64,000 bases of DNA from Saccharopolyspora shandongensis (GTDB lineage: Bacteria; Actinomycetota; Actinomycetes; Mycobacteriales; Pseudonocardiaceae): assembly GCF_900106995.1 (NCBI RefSeq), contig NZ_FNOK01000023.1, positions 1-64,000 on the forward strand, given 5' to 3'. Under the pieces are notes generated by a model that was not told the origin of the DNA, searched no databases, and saw nothing but the letters and a program-made list of their open reading frames with translations. Position numbers and translations under genes: made by a program. Every line of letters begins with the position of its first letter. Position 1 is the stretch's first letter. Positions 1 through 8,179 of this stretch are shown one piece after another.

Positions 1-330
1 CCGCTTGTCGAAGCCCTGCCCACGATCCGCGGCAAACGCGGACGGCCCTGGCAGCGGCCGCGCTGGCTCTACGGCGACCGCGGCTACGACTACGACCACC
101 ACCGGAAAGCCCTGCGTGATCGGGGAATCGTCCCGCGTATCGCCCGCAAGAACACCGACCACGGCTCCGGACTCGGCACCGTCCGGTGGGTCGTAGAACG
201 CACTTTCGCCTGGCTGCACCAGTTCAAACGACTCCGCACCCGCTACGAACGACGAGCCGACATCCATCTCGGACTCCTCCAACTCGGATGCGTCCTGATC
301 TGCTACCGCCAACTACCAACGTCATTCTGA
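1..330 (+). pseudogene. IS5-family transposase, C-terminal part (cut by window edge)
   Basis: Frame 1 is open from the first base to the stop at 328-330, giving 109 residues of a DDE transposase. It contains LYGDRGYDYDHHRKALR, with the Y-G-D-R-G-Y block carrying the second catalytic Asp, and WVVERTFAWLHQFKRLR, with the catalytic Glu of the E-R-T-F-A-W-L block. This is the typical C-terminal half of IS5/IS1182-like DDE_Tnp_1 transposases, which cut and paste their own IS element. The N-terminal half lies outside the window, so I cannot tell whether the element is intact. It borders several kilobases of gene fragments, consistent with an IS-driven decay zone. Confidence 0.85.
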
Positions 331-666
331 AACGAGCTGTAAGCGGGAACAGCGACGACGAGCTGCAGCAGGTGACCGTTGGCGAGTCGGAGCAGCACGA
401 CGACACCATCGTAGGGCGAGCGATGTGCTCGCACGAGGCCGTCACACCCTTATCGCTACCGGGCGTTGCGAACGGTTCCACTCACCCTGCACCTCATCCT
501 CGTCGGTGGCCTCGTCGGATCCATCCCGGTCGCGCCGCAACCGCGAGTCCCAGGTGGACACGTCAGCGCAAATCCTCTTGAACCCGATGGAAAGCCGGCC
601 GGCCAAGCGGCGGGCGACACGATGGTGCCGCCCATCCCGGTCGCCCCGATCCTGGCGGCGCGGCGC
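331..666. other. Non-coding stretch after the IS5 transposase
   Basis: I see no convincing gene here. Open frames on both strands are Arg/Pro/Ser-rich with no domain-like pattern, as expected of shadow frames in high-GC DNA. The outer end of the IS should lie just after the transposase stop, but its other end is outside the window, so the terminal inverted repeat cannot be defined. Confidence 0.5.
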
Positions 667-1047
667 TCACGGCGTGCAGGTGAATCGCACCGAATGCCAG
701 CCGGTTGCGCCGTCGGGCACGACCGGTTGGCGTTGCGGGATCCGCTGATGTCCCGCCCGGTCGGTGGCGCGGCACTCCACCACGTGCTCGCCGGGCGGTA
801 GGTCCCGGGTGGCGCGCCACATCCGCCAGGTGTCGTGGCTGACGTCGGCGGCGAGCTCGGCGGGTTGCCAGGCGCCGCCGTCGGCGCGGACCTCGACCCG
901 GTCGATGCCGGTGTGCTGCGCCCAGGGGATCCCGGTGATGGTGACCGGCCCGGCCGGCGCGGTGGTCGCCGCGCGCGGTCGGTCGATGCGGGACTCGGTC
1001 TTGATCGGTGCCTGCCGGACCCAGCCGCGCTGCTCCCAGTGGTGCTA
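667..1047 (-). pseudogene. Sulfite-oxidase-like molybdopterin oxidoreductase, C-terminal remnant
   Basis: The minus strand reads W-E-Q-R-G-W-V-R-Q-A-PIKTESRID, IPWAQHTGIDRVEVR, DTWRMWRATRDLPPGEH and DGATGWHSVRF, then stops at 669-667. These match the Mo-co dimerisation (Ig-like) domain at the C-terminus of sulfite-oxidase-family proteins, including the usual PIKT-SRID joint. The same frame has a stop at 1047-1045 just upstream, and the whole molybdopterin-binding domain is missing, so this is a tail of about 125 codons with no start. No linked redox partner is present. The intact gene was probably a membrane or periplasmic oxidoreductase. Confidence 0.7.
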
Positions 1048-1620
1048 CGACTTCGACCGGCGCGACGACCTCGGCATCTTCTACGATTCCGCGGTTCGCA
1101 GCGCCCGAAGACGGACGTGCGGCACCGGCCTTCGGGACGGGCAGAGGAGTGCCGTACTTCATCTACGAGGCCGGGGACCGGCTGTTCGGCGTAATCGCCC
1201 TGGCCCGCAGTTGAGTTCCGGGCGAGCCGTGCCCGATGCCGCATCCCGGGCCCGTCTTCGTCGCCGTTCAGTGCGTTCGTATGGCCGTCGGCCGATCCGG
1301 GCGCGTGCGACGGTCGGTCGGCCGCACGAACGGGTCAAGAAGGATGGATGTTCGGGCAGGGCTCCGTGCTGCGAATGGCTTTCGTCCCGGTGCACGTGAA
1401 ATTTTCACCGCCAGTTGCGGTCGCCGGGCAGTGCGGGCCTGCGCATCCGTCAAGCCATGGGGGAGTCGAAGCCGGTGCTGTTGCGTCATCGTCATCGGCA
1501 CCGATCAATCCCAGTCGGCACAACGGTTGGTGCGGCGCTCCCGCTTTGCCCGATGAGAGCGCGTCGAACGTCTCGATTCGGCTGGAGCGCAACTGCATGA
1601 TGGTCAACGGGAGGATTCTG
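1048..1620. other. Intergenic stretch with no firm gene
   Basis: Between the oxidoreductase tail and the small secreted-protein gene I find no supported gene. A plus-strand run ending at 1214 with VPYFIYEAGDRLFGVIALARS reads like real protein but has no credible start and no family I recognise, so it may be another remnant. The last 30 bases carry the ribosome binding site for the gene at 1621. Confidence 0.4.
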
Positions 1621-1839
1621 GTGAAGAAGTTCGCAATCGGCGCCGTTCTCGGGCTCAGTGTGCTGGCGGCCACCGCAACGCCCGCAGCAGCGGAAGGTTG
1701 GACCTACACGGGGCATTGGTACTACACCGCGGCCCAGTGCGAGAAGGCCTGGGAAGACATGACCGGAGGGGGCCCGAACCTGCCGCACGAGTGCCGGCAC
1801 AACAACGGCGTGTACGAGTTGTGGGCGTACAGCCTGTGA
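1621..1839 (+). CDS. Small secreted protein, unknown function
   Basis: GTG at 1621 is chosen because GGGAGG lies 6 bases upstream and it gives a clean signal peptide: Lys-Lys, a hydrophobic core, and a cut after A-T-P-A-A-A. An in-frame ATG at 1597 would add eight residues before the basic region and has no such site. The 72-residue product would leave about 46 exported residues, rich in Trp and Tyr, beginning E-G-W-T-Y-T-G-H-W-Y. Two Cys (in A-A-Q-C-E-K and H-E-C-R-H) could form one disulfide. It resembles the many small exported actinomycete peptides. Neighbours on both sides are gene remnants, so context gives no function. Confidence 0.7.
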   Translation: MKKFAIGAVLGLSVLAATATPAAAEGWTYTGHWYYTAAQCEKAWEDMTGGGPNLPHECRHNNGVYELWAYSL

Positions 1840-1954
1840 CGACCCGGCAGTGATCGTGCGATTCGGCGAGGCCCTCTTCGACGACGAACCGAGGGACTCG
1901 CCGAATGCCGTCCACGTTGCTCGCGTTACCGCGCGGGTTCGCAGCGGACGGGGC

Positions 1955-2756
1955 CGCAGCATGCGCAGGGCGTCGACAACCACCGGGGGCCCGAGCGCGG
2001 CTGGCTCGGTCAGTGGGGTCACAAGCGCGGCAACGACCGCACCCCCGACGGATGGCTGGAAATGGGACGCGAGGGCTGGTTCGAGGAGACGATCTCCTTC
2101 TACGACCAGTACCTCAAGGGCACCGAACCGACGGTCGACTACCCGAACTTCGCCATCCAGGACAGCACCGGCACCTGGCGTGCCCAGGACACCTGGCCGG
2201 TCGTGGAGCGCTCGGCCACCATCTCGCTCGGCGGTGGTTCCTATGTGGACGACGGGGCCGAAGGCGGCCCCACGGCCGAGAACACGTTCACCGCGTGGTC
2301 CCAGCCGCTCGAACAGGACATCCGGCTCACCGGCACGCCGCGGATCTCCCTGAACGCCGTGGGGCGCGGCAACACCATGATCCAGCTCTACGACGTCGCC
2401 CCCGACGGCACCGCCGTCATGTTCGACGAGCACGCCGCCGTGCTGGGCTCGGGTACCACGGCCCTCGACCTCAAGTCGACCGACTGGACGCTGAAGGCCG
2501 GCCACCACCTGGCCGTCGGGATCGGCACCGTCCGGCCCAGCGGCGCCATCGCGCCCTTCCGGACTGGATCGACACGCCCTCCCGCGAAACGATCGAGGTC
2601 GATGGCGTCCAGCTCGAACTGGCCCTGGACGACCCGGCCGATGACACCGCCACCGACGGCGACCGGGCACCGTACCTGGACATCTACCTGCTGCTGAACA
2701 CGAAGAAGCTGCCCATCGGTCGCCCGTCGTTCACGGTGCCGACCAGCAACCGCTGA
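1955..2756 (+). pseudogene. CocE/X-Pro dipeptidyl-peptidase-type hydrolase, truncated and frameshifted
   Basis: One frame reads GPERGWLGQWGHKRGND, then FYDQYLKG, QDTWPVVE and the jelly-roll C-terminal (PepX_C) domain with DIRLTGTPRI and MIQLYDVAPDGTAVMF. Around 2555-2562 the meaningful frame shifts: the end continues in another frame as DWIDTPSRETIEVDG to the stop at 2756. The Ser/Asp/His alpha/beta-hydrolase domain that should precede it is absent apart from its last stretch. The family includes cocaine esterase and Xaa-Pro peptidases, serine hydrolases acting on acyl or dipeptide substrates. This copy has lost its active site and carries a frameshift, so it should be inactive. Confidence 0.8.
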
Positions 2757-2933
2757 CCGGCACGCGCAGGCTTGCCCCGTCACTCCCGTCGAGTGGCGGG
2801 ACAGTCCGACGCCTGCCCCGCGGGTACAGCTCGTTGCGCGGAAGGGCAAGACAGCCGGTTGCGATGGGTTGTTCGCGAGCCGTGCGCATAACGTGTCGTC
2901 GGGTTGTCCGACCGCAGGAACGGGGGAGCCGAA

Positions 2934-3617
2934 ATGCCGCGGTTGCTGAGCCAGTTGGAAACGTTGGGTGCCCCGGTCACGTCACCGTCCGGTGTGTGGG
3001 CTCTGCGCTACGACGCCGAAGGCCGTGCGGTGATCCGCGATGACAACGGTGCGACGGCGTGGGCGGCGGGCGCCGTGGGCGCGCTCCGCCTCGAAGACAA
3101 CGGGGCCTTCGCGGTGTACGACGGCGACCAGGTCGTCTGGCGCGGCGATCTGCCCAAGCTCGAGTACTCGTCGTTGAGCGTCACCGATGACGGGGACGGG
3201 ATCATCCACGACCACGGGCTGCCCGTGCACAGCCTGCTGAACGGTCCGATCGAGCCGGTGTCGCTCGGCGACAAGGCGCCGGTGGCGGAGATCGTCGGCA
3301 ACCGGTTCCTGGAATCGGACGACGGCAAGCGAACGGTCAACCGCACCCCCGACGGCGACGCCCTGGTGCACAAGTGGAAGCTCGGCATGGGCGCGTACAC
3401 GGCGATCGTCGTGCAGCCCACGCATACCGCGGCGCTCGACGCGCCGGGCACCTGGCTGACGTGGCGGTTCCTCAGGCACGACGGGCTCGGCAACTGGGAG
3501 CTGGTGCTGGTCGACGACGAGGACGAGGTGCGCTGGGTGTTCGGCAGGGGCTACGTCGCGGCGTTCGAAGCGGAGCCGGTCGCCGCCGAGTCCACGACCG
3601 CCGACCCGGAAGCCTAG
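2934..3617 (+). CDS. Bulb-type-lectin-like hypothetical protein
   Basis: ATG at 2934 has GGGGGAG 5 bases upstream; a TTG at 2904 in frame lacks a site. The 227-residue product has an N-terminal part with WALRYDAEGRAVIRDDNG and GAFAVYDGDQVVWRGD. These are short strand-turn-strand repeats of the D-mannose-binding bulb-lectin type (L-x-L-x-x-D-G, then V-W). The second half (residues 100-227) has no clear family but contains MGAYTAIVVQPTHTAAL and several Trp. There is no signal peptide or membrane segment, so it should be cytoplasmic. It stands alone, 38 bp before a convergent gene. The lectin-like fold is inferred by eye and the residues that bind mannose are not clearly preserved. Confidence 0.6.
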   Translation: MPRLLSQLETLGAPVTSPSGVWALRYDAEGRAVIRDDNGATAWAAGAVGALRLEDNGAFAVYDGDQVVWRGDLPKLEYSSLSVTDDGDGIIHDHGLPVHSLLNGPIEPVSLGDKAPVAEIVGNRFLESDDGKRTVNRTPDGDALVHKWKLGMGAYTAIVVQPTHTAALDAPGTWLTWRFLRHDGLGNWELVLVDDEDEVRWVFGRGYVAAFEAEPVAAESTTADPEA

Positions 3618-3655
3618 CCGCCCCGGCGGGTGGCTTCCCGGCCCAGAGCGGAGTT

Positions 3656-4198
3656 CTAGGACCAGTCGGCGCAGGGCACGACCTCGAATCCCCGGCTGGG
3701 GAAGACGGCGTCCATGAAGAAGTTGTGCATTGCCGGATCGCCGTCGGCGCAACCGTCCCGCAGCACGGTCACTTGGTAGCCGCGGTCCGCCGCGTCGTAG
3801 CACGTCGCAGCCACCATCGCGCTGGTCGCGACTCCGGCGATCGCGAGGGAGTCGACGCCGCCGGCGCGGAGCACGAGGTCCAGATCTGTGCCGGCGAAGG
3901 CGCTGGCGCGGCGTTTCAGCACGACGACGTCCTCGTCGGTGACCGGCAGATCGATCTCGGTGCCGGCCGATCCCTCGTGGAAGGTGTCCCCGGCTTCGTG
4001 GAACGTCCTGAACATCGCGTTGCCCGGCGGCAAATCGGCTCCGTTGCCGCGGACGGCGAAGCGCACGAACACGACGAGAGCACCGGCCGCGCGGGCGCGT
4101 GGGAGCAGTTCGGTGAGCGGCGGTAGGACTTGCCTGGCGAACGGGTAGTTGCTCGTGATGCCCTGCTGGAGGTCGCCGATGATCAGTGCGGTGGTCAC
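3656..4198 (-). CDS. Isochorismatase-family hydrolase-like protein with Met at the catalytic Cys position
   Basis: GTG at 4198 is chosen: GGGAGCC lies 4 bases upstream and the family consensus begins there (TALIIGDLQQG, with catalytic Asp9). Upstream codons in frame run back to 4768 but look non-coding. The 180 residues cover the full alpha/beta/alpha isochorismatase fold, including Lys95 (VVVLK). The loop that normally reads G-V-A-T-D-x-C-V is GVATSAMV here, placing Met128 where the nucleophilic Cys belongs; the nearest Cys is 133, five residues on. Family members hydrolyse isochorismate, nicotinamide or carbamoyl compounds. This one may be inactive or use other chemistry. It is convergent with the lectin-like gene. 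Confidence 0.8.
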   Translation of the reverse strand: MTTALIIGDLQQGITSNYPFARQVLPPLTELLPRARAAGALVVFVRFAVRGNGADLPPGNAMFRTFHEAGDTFHEGSAGTEIDLPVTDEDVVVLKRRASAFAGTDLDLVLRAGGVDSLAIAGVATSAMVAATCYDAADRGYQVTVLRDGCADGDPAMHNFFMDAVFPSRGFEVVPCADWS

Positions 4199-4415
4199 GA
4201 AAGGCTCCCGTCCAGCCGCTGCGTCCGGCGCCCGCGGTGAACGGACAGCCGGCCCGGCGGCCGTGGTGATCGCGATGGCCAACAGTGCGTGGATGAAGCT
4301 ACCGGTCGCGATGGTCCCGGCGAAGCAGGGGCCGCCGAGGCCGCCGGCAGCCGGGCTGCCCGCTCCGGCTCGCTCGACGTACCGGTCGCCCAGCGGCTCA
4401 GGTATAGATACCGGC

Positions 4416-5492
4416 ATGCCTACAGATTCCGTCCGAGCGAGTGCTGGGCAGTACGCCGCTCGCCTCGTCGCCACCGTCGATGCTCCGCTGGATCCGGCGT
4501 CCGCGGACGCGCCAGAGGTGCGGCACTGGCCCGGGCGCGAACTGCTGGTGCAGCGCGGGGACGCCGAACTGGTCGTCCGCGACCTGGACGATCCGGCAGC
4601 AGTGGTTCGCTTCCCGGCACCGTGGCCGCGCCGTTTCGGCTCGGTGGCGGTCTCTCCCGAGGCCGATCTCGCCGTGTTCGCCGGGGTGCACGCGCTGCAA
4701 GCGGTGGATCCGACCGGCGCCGTGCGGTGGGAGCTTCGGCACGGCTGCTGGTCGGCCGCGGTGTGCACCGACGCTCACGCGTCGTTCGCCGAGTACGCCG
4801 ACGACTACTACCACGGCCATGCCGACAGCGGATCGGCCGCCTTTTCCTCGGACGGCAAGCTCGTGTGGGCGCACGTCCGCAACTACGCGGGAGAGGACGT
4901 CGAGGAGGAGTGGCTGATCCTCGACCCCGCCGACGGCAGGGTGCTGGCCCGTGCCGAAACGATGACCGTGGGATCGGGCTCATTCCACTCCCCGCACCCG
5001 AATCCCGCGTACATGGGGCTGACCGTCGGTGAGGGCGACGAGGAGTCGCCCGTGCTGTGGGGACACTGGGACGGCGCGAAGTTCAGCATCCAGCGGTTCG
5101 TCGAGGAGGTCTTCCTCGCGGTGAGCCCATCCGGGGAGCATCTCGTCGCAACGGACCCGGGGCAGTGGTCCCTCTACTTGCGCCGCGCGGAGGATGGCGT
5201 GGAACTGCGGCGGCTCAACGCCGCGGACGCGGTGCCGCAGAGCGGCGACGACCGTCCCTGCTGGGACTACGAGGCGGCGTTCCCGGACGACGACACCATC
5301 GTGGCCGGGATCGAGAGCGCCGCGGATCCCCGCCATTGGCTCGTCGACGTGCGCACGATGACCGTGCGTGGCCGGATCGACTATCCCTTCGCCATCTCGG
5401 GTTCTCCCCGCTCGGCGGGCCGCGGCACCTGGTACACGGCGGCCGAGGACGGGACCGCACTTCACTTGTGGACCCTCCAGCACGACGGATGA
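4416..5492 (+). CDS. Hypothetical beta-propeller-like protein
   Basis: ATG at 4416 (MPTDSVRASAGQYAARL) starts 358 residues. The frame is open further upstream, but that part overlaps the promoter of the divergent isochorismatase-like gene. The protein repeats short blocks such as GSVAVSPEADLAVFAG, SAAFSSDGKLVWAH and VFLAVSPSGEHLVAT, each a strand followed by a polar turn, as in WD40-like or YVTN propellers. No W-D dipeptide series, signal peptide or membrane segment is visible. The conserved YADDYYHGHADSG stretch and several Trp-containing turns suggest a defined family that I cannot name. Function unknown; no operon partners. Confidence 0.65.
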   Translation: MPTDSVRASAGQYAARLVATVDAPLDPASADAPEVRHWPGRELLVQRGDAELVVRDLDDPAAVVRFPAPWPRRFGSVAVSPEADLAVFAGVHALQAVDPTGAVRWELRHGCWSAAVCTDAHASFAEYADDYYHGHADSGSAAFSSDGKLVWAHVRNYAGEDVEEEWLILDPADGRVLARAETMTVGSGSFHSPHPNPAYMGLTVGEGDEESPVLWGHWDGAKFSIQRFVEEVFLAVSPSGEHLVATDPGQWSLYLRRAEDGVELRRLNAADAVPQSGDDRPCWDYEAAFPDDDTIVAGIESAADPRHWLVDVRTMTVRGRIDYPFAISGSPRSAGRGTWYTAAEDGTALHLWTLQHDG

Positions 5493-5581
5493 GCTGACCG
5501 CCTCAGGCCGCAGGCAGGAGTGCGGCATTGACCACGACGCAGCTCACCGAGCCGTCGGCGGCCGCCGGAAAGATCACGGCG

Positions 5582-6316
5582 TCAGCGCGTGAGCCAGTCC
5601 CGGTAGGAGGTTTTGGTGATGACGGCGTCGTTCTTGGCGATGAGGGCGTCGCCCGGGGCGGCGGCGAACATGCCGGCGCTGTTGTCGGTGATGACGGTTC
5701 GGTGGTCACCACGGGCGGCGAGGGCGATCTTGCCCAGTTCGTCGAGCGTGAAGACCTCGGGCCCGGCGACGTCGCGGGTGCCCTGCAGCGGAGTGCCCAC
5801 GGCGACGTCGGCCACGGCCCGGGCGACTTCGGCCGCGGCCATGGGCTGGACGCGCGTGGCGGGCAGGCGGACGGTCTTCTCGTCGGCGGTCCAGGACAGC
5901 ACCGCGTCGATGAACTCGAAGAACTGCGTGGCGCGGACGATCGAGTAAGGCACGGAGCCGGCCTTGAGGATGTCCTCCTGCAGCACCTTGGCGCGGTAGT
6001 AGACCAGGCCCGGCACCTGGTCGGCGCCCACGATCGAGAGGACGACCGCGTGGCCGACGCCGGCTGCCTCGGCGGCCGCCAGCAGGTTGTCCATGGTCTT
6101 CTGGAAGAACTCGAGCGAGGCTTCGTCGAAGGTCGGCGAGTTCGTCAAGTTGACGACGACGTCGGCCTTGTCCAGCGCCTCGGGCAGGCCTTGCCCGCTC
6201 AGCAGGTCCAGACCGGTGGACGGCGAGTGCGGCACCGCCTCGTGCCCACTGGCGTTCAGGATCTTGACCACCTGCGAGCCGATGAGCCCGGTCCCGCCGA
6301 TGACAGCGATCTTCAT
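5582..6316 (-). CDS. NmrA/SDR-like NAD(P)-binding protein
   Basis: ATG at 6316 follows GGAGGTCGACGAA. The 244-residue protein begins MKIAVIGGTGLIGSQVV, the Gly-rich NAD(P)-binding loop of atypical short-chain dehydrogenases (NmrA-like). It continues with ADVVVNLTN, an H-A-V-V-L-S-I-V-G-A-D strand and VPYSIVRATQFFEF, all typical of this group. The classical Y-x-x-x-K pair appears only as Y-Y-R-A-K (YYRAKVLQEDIL). Such proteins are NADP-dependent quinone or sugar reductases, or redox sensors. A cupin gene lies 58 bp upstream on the same strand, so the two are probably co-transcribed from the cupin promoter. Confidence 0.85.
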   Translation of the reverse strand: MKIAVIGGTGLIGSQVVKILNASGHEAVPHSPSTGLDLLSGQGLPEALDKADVVVNLTNSPTFDEASLEFFQKTMDNLLAAAEAAGVGHAVVLSIVGADQVPGLVYYRAKVLQEDILKAGSVPYSIVRATQFFEFIDAVLSWTADEKTVRLPATRVQPMAAAEVARAVADVAVGTPLQGTRDVAGPEVFTLDELGKIALAARGDHRTVITDNSAGMFAAAPGDALIAKNDAVITKTSYRDWLTR

Positions 6317-6374
6317 TTCGTCGACCTCCGTGTTCTCGGAGATGTCCGGGCCTTGAACACGACGGGTCTCGCGG

Positions 6375-6812
6375 TCAGCTCGTGCGCGGGGCCCGGCGGT
6401 TCTCGCGCCGGACGAGCTCTTCCTCGTCCACCAAGGTGAGCATCGGTTTGCCCGGTTCGCAGAGCATGGTGACGGTGAAGCGCACCGGGACGTCGTCGCG
6501 GTTGTTGCCGTCCTGGTAGTGGATGAGGTCGCCACCTGGCTCCCAGAACGCCTCGCCGGCCCGGACGACACGCGCCGGCTCGCCCTCGAGTTCGAACACC
6601 ATCTCGCCGTCCAGCACGTAGCCGAAGGCCGGTCCGGGGTGCCGATGCGCAGGGGTGCCAGGGTCGCCCGGCGGGAACTCGACGACGACGGTCATCGCGT
6701 GCGCACCCTCCGGGATGAAGGGAGGCTCCGCCTCCTGCACCACGGTGAGCGCCGACTGCCACGCGTCCGATCGCGGCTTCTGCCCGGCGGTCGTCGACTC
6801 GATGTCCGACAT
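6375..6812 (-). CDS. Cupin-domain protein
   Basis: ATG at 6812 is preceded by GGGGAGG with a 7-base spacer. The 145 residues hold a single cupin barrel: motif 1 as PAHRHPGPAFGYVLDGEMVF, with two His and a Glu as metal ligands, and motif 2 as GEAFWEPGGDLIHYQDGN, with the last His ligand. In actinomycetes such small cupins are often linked to oxidoreductases and act as dioxygenases, isomerases or binding proteins. Here the gene precedes the NmrA-like reductase by 58 bp in the same direction, suggesting a two-gene operon for a redox or detoxification step. The substrate cannot be read from sequence. Confidence 0.85.
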   Translation of the reverse strand: MSDIESTTAGQKPRSDAWQSALTVVQEAEPPFIPEGAHAMTVVVEFPPGDPGTPAHRHPGPAFGYVLDGEMVFELEGEPARVVRAGEAFWEPGGDLIHYQDGNNRDDVPVRFTVTMLCEPGKPMLTLVDEEELVRRENRRAPRTS

Positions 6813-7165
6813 GGAAAGACCTCCCCGATGGGATGTGGCGGGTCCGAGATCAGCGCCCGAGAACTCCCGGCCACACGACCGCGACACCAAGATCGCTCAG
6901 GTGGCCAAGACCGGGGCAGACCTCCAGATCCGCCCCGTGCGGCGTGTGCCATCGTCACGGCCTCCTGCGCAGTGAAGGTGTCGTGGTCGAAGTCCAGCAC
7001 CGGGCCCGGCGGCGGCGGTAGAGGCGGAGGTCGTCGCGCGCCCTTCCAGCAGCGCCGGCGAGGGCCGGGCGCGTTTCGTCGGCGACGTCCCCGCCGCTAC
7101 GCGCACGAACGGCATCCCGCGGGCGAAGCGGTGCTGCGCAACGGACACCAGCGCACCTGCCCCCG
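6813..7165. other. Intergenic stretch, possible decayed sequence
   Basis: This 353-base gap follows the end of the WYL regulator gene and precedes the cupin start. On the minus strand a short run reads PVLDFDHDTFTAQEAVTMAH and looks protein-like, but it has no start and ends in frame-shifted nonsense. I do not recognise it and treat it as possible debris. The promoter of the cupin/reductase pair must lie near 6830-6900, but no clear -35/-10 pair stands out. Confidence 0.4.
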
Positions 7166-8116
7166 CTAATCCGTCGCGTTGGCGAGTCGGGCTGCCAGCC
7201 CCCTGACGTGCTCGACGAGTTCCGGGGGTTCGTGCACCTGGAAGTCGAATCCTTTGGACGCCACGTAGATCGCCAGTTCGTCCAGCGAGTTGGATCCGGT
7301 CCGCAGGGTGCAGCTGTGCTCGTCGATCGGCTCCAGCGCTCCGGTGGTGGGGGCGATTCGCTCCGCCGCGGTCTCGGCGCTGACGTGCAGGGTGAAGCGG
7401 GCTTGGTAGCGGTAGGCCGATGTGGAGATCGCTCGTGAGGTGTAGCCGCTGATGTCGGGATCTGGCGGGGTGCGCGGGGTGAACCGGGGACCGGTGGGCG
7501 TGCGCGGGCTGAGGCGGTCCACGCGGTAGGTGCGCCAGTCCTGGCGGTCGACGTCCCAGCCGATGAGGTACCAGCGCCGGCCCGTGTGCACCAGGCGGTG
7601 CGGCTCGGTGGTGCGGATGCTGCTGGTTCCGTCGTGGGTGCGGTAGTCGAAGCGCAGGCGCAGCGAATCGCGGCAGGCGGCGGCGATGGCGGTGAGGGTG
7701 TCCGGGTCGGCGGTGGGGCCGGTGTTGGCCATCGGCACCGTCACCGACTGCAGGGCGTTGATCCGGTGGCGAAGCCGTGACGGCAGCACCTGTTCGAGCT
7801 TGGCCAGGGCGCGTACCGAGGTCTCCTCGATGCCGGTGATCGAACCGCCGGCGGCCGTGCGCAGGCCCATCGCGACCGCGACCGCTTCGTCGTCGTCGAG
7901 CAGCAGCGGCGGCAGGTCCGCGCCGGCGCCCAGCCGGTATCCGGCGGTGCCCGCCGTGGCCAGCACGGGGTAGCCGAGGCCGCGCAGCCGGTCGATGTCG
8001 CGGCGCACGGTGCGTGGAGTGATCTCCAGTCGTGCGGCCAGTTCGGCGCCTGACCAGTCGCGTCGGGTCTGCAGGAGCGAGAGCAGTCGCAGCAGTCGTG
8101 CCGAGGTTTCCCACAT
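7166..8116 (-). CDS. WYL-domain transcriptional regulator (HTH_11 + WYL)
   Basis: ATG at 8116 gives 316 residues. Residues 1-60 form a DeoR/HTH_11-type helix-turn-helix (LEITPRTVRRDIDRLRGLGY). The middle holds the WYL domain with the signature in GRRWYLIGWD plus FDYRTHDG and PHRLVH. The C-terminal part is the usual WCX extension. WYL proteins bind small ligands or nucleic acid fragments and regulate adjacent genes. The gene is divergent from an epoxide hydrolase, with 63 bp between the two starts, an arrangement that usually means it controls that enzyme and itself. A near-palindrome lies in that gap. No strong Shine-Dalgarno is visible before 8116, so translation may be weak or leaderless. 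Confidence 0.92.
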   Translation of the reverse strand: MWETSARLLRLLSLLQTRRDWSGAELAARLEITPRTVRRDIDRLRGLGYPVLATAGTAGYRLGAGADLPPLLLDDDEAVAVAMGLRTAAGGSITGIEETSVRALAKLEQVLPSRLRHRINALQSVTVPMANTGPTADPDTLTAIAAACRDSLRLRFDYRTHDGTSSIRTTEPHRLVHTGRRWYLIGWDVDRQDWRTYRVDRLSPRTPTGPRFTPRTPPDPDISGYTSRAISTSAYRYQARFTLHVSAETAAERIAPTTGALEPIDEHSCTLRTGSNSLDELAIYVASKGFDFQVHEPPELVEHVRGLAARLANATD

Positions 8117-8137
8117 GGCTCGAAGTCTGCCATCGTG

Positions 8138-8169
8138 CTAGGACCGAAGCTGACCTAGCTGGTTCCTAG
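8138..8169. promoter_or_regulatory. Inverted repeat between WYL regulator and epoxide hydrolase
   Basis: CTAGGACC (8138-8145) and GGTTCCTAG (8161-8169) form an imperfect inverted repeat (one extra T) that occupies much of the 63-bp divergent gap. Its position, 10 bases before the hydrolase start and 21 bases before the regulator start, fits an operator that would shut off both genes. Assigning it to the WYL protein is inference from position. Confidence 0.5.
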
Positions 8170-8179
8170 AGTCATCGGC

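Noticed and set aside
1065..1214. Plus-strand tail ending VPYFIYEAGDRLFGVIALARS
   Set aside because: It looks protein-like for about 40 residues but has no start, no family I know and no partner, so I do not call a gene.
456..1244. Minus-strand frame of 262 codons
   Set aside because: The real signal in this area is a different frame (sulfite-oxidase tail). This one is Arg/Pro/Ser-rich with no recognisable motif.
4198..4768. N-terminal extension of the isochorismatase-like gene
   Set aside because: The frame is open to 4768 but the extension overlaps the divergent gene and lacks family similarity; the GTG at 4198 has a good ribosome binding site.
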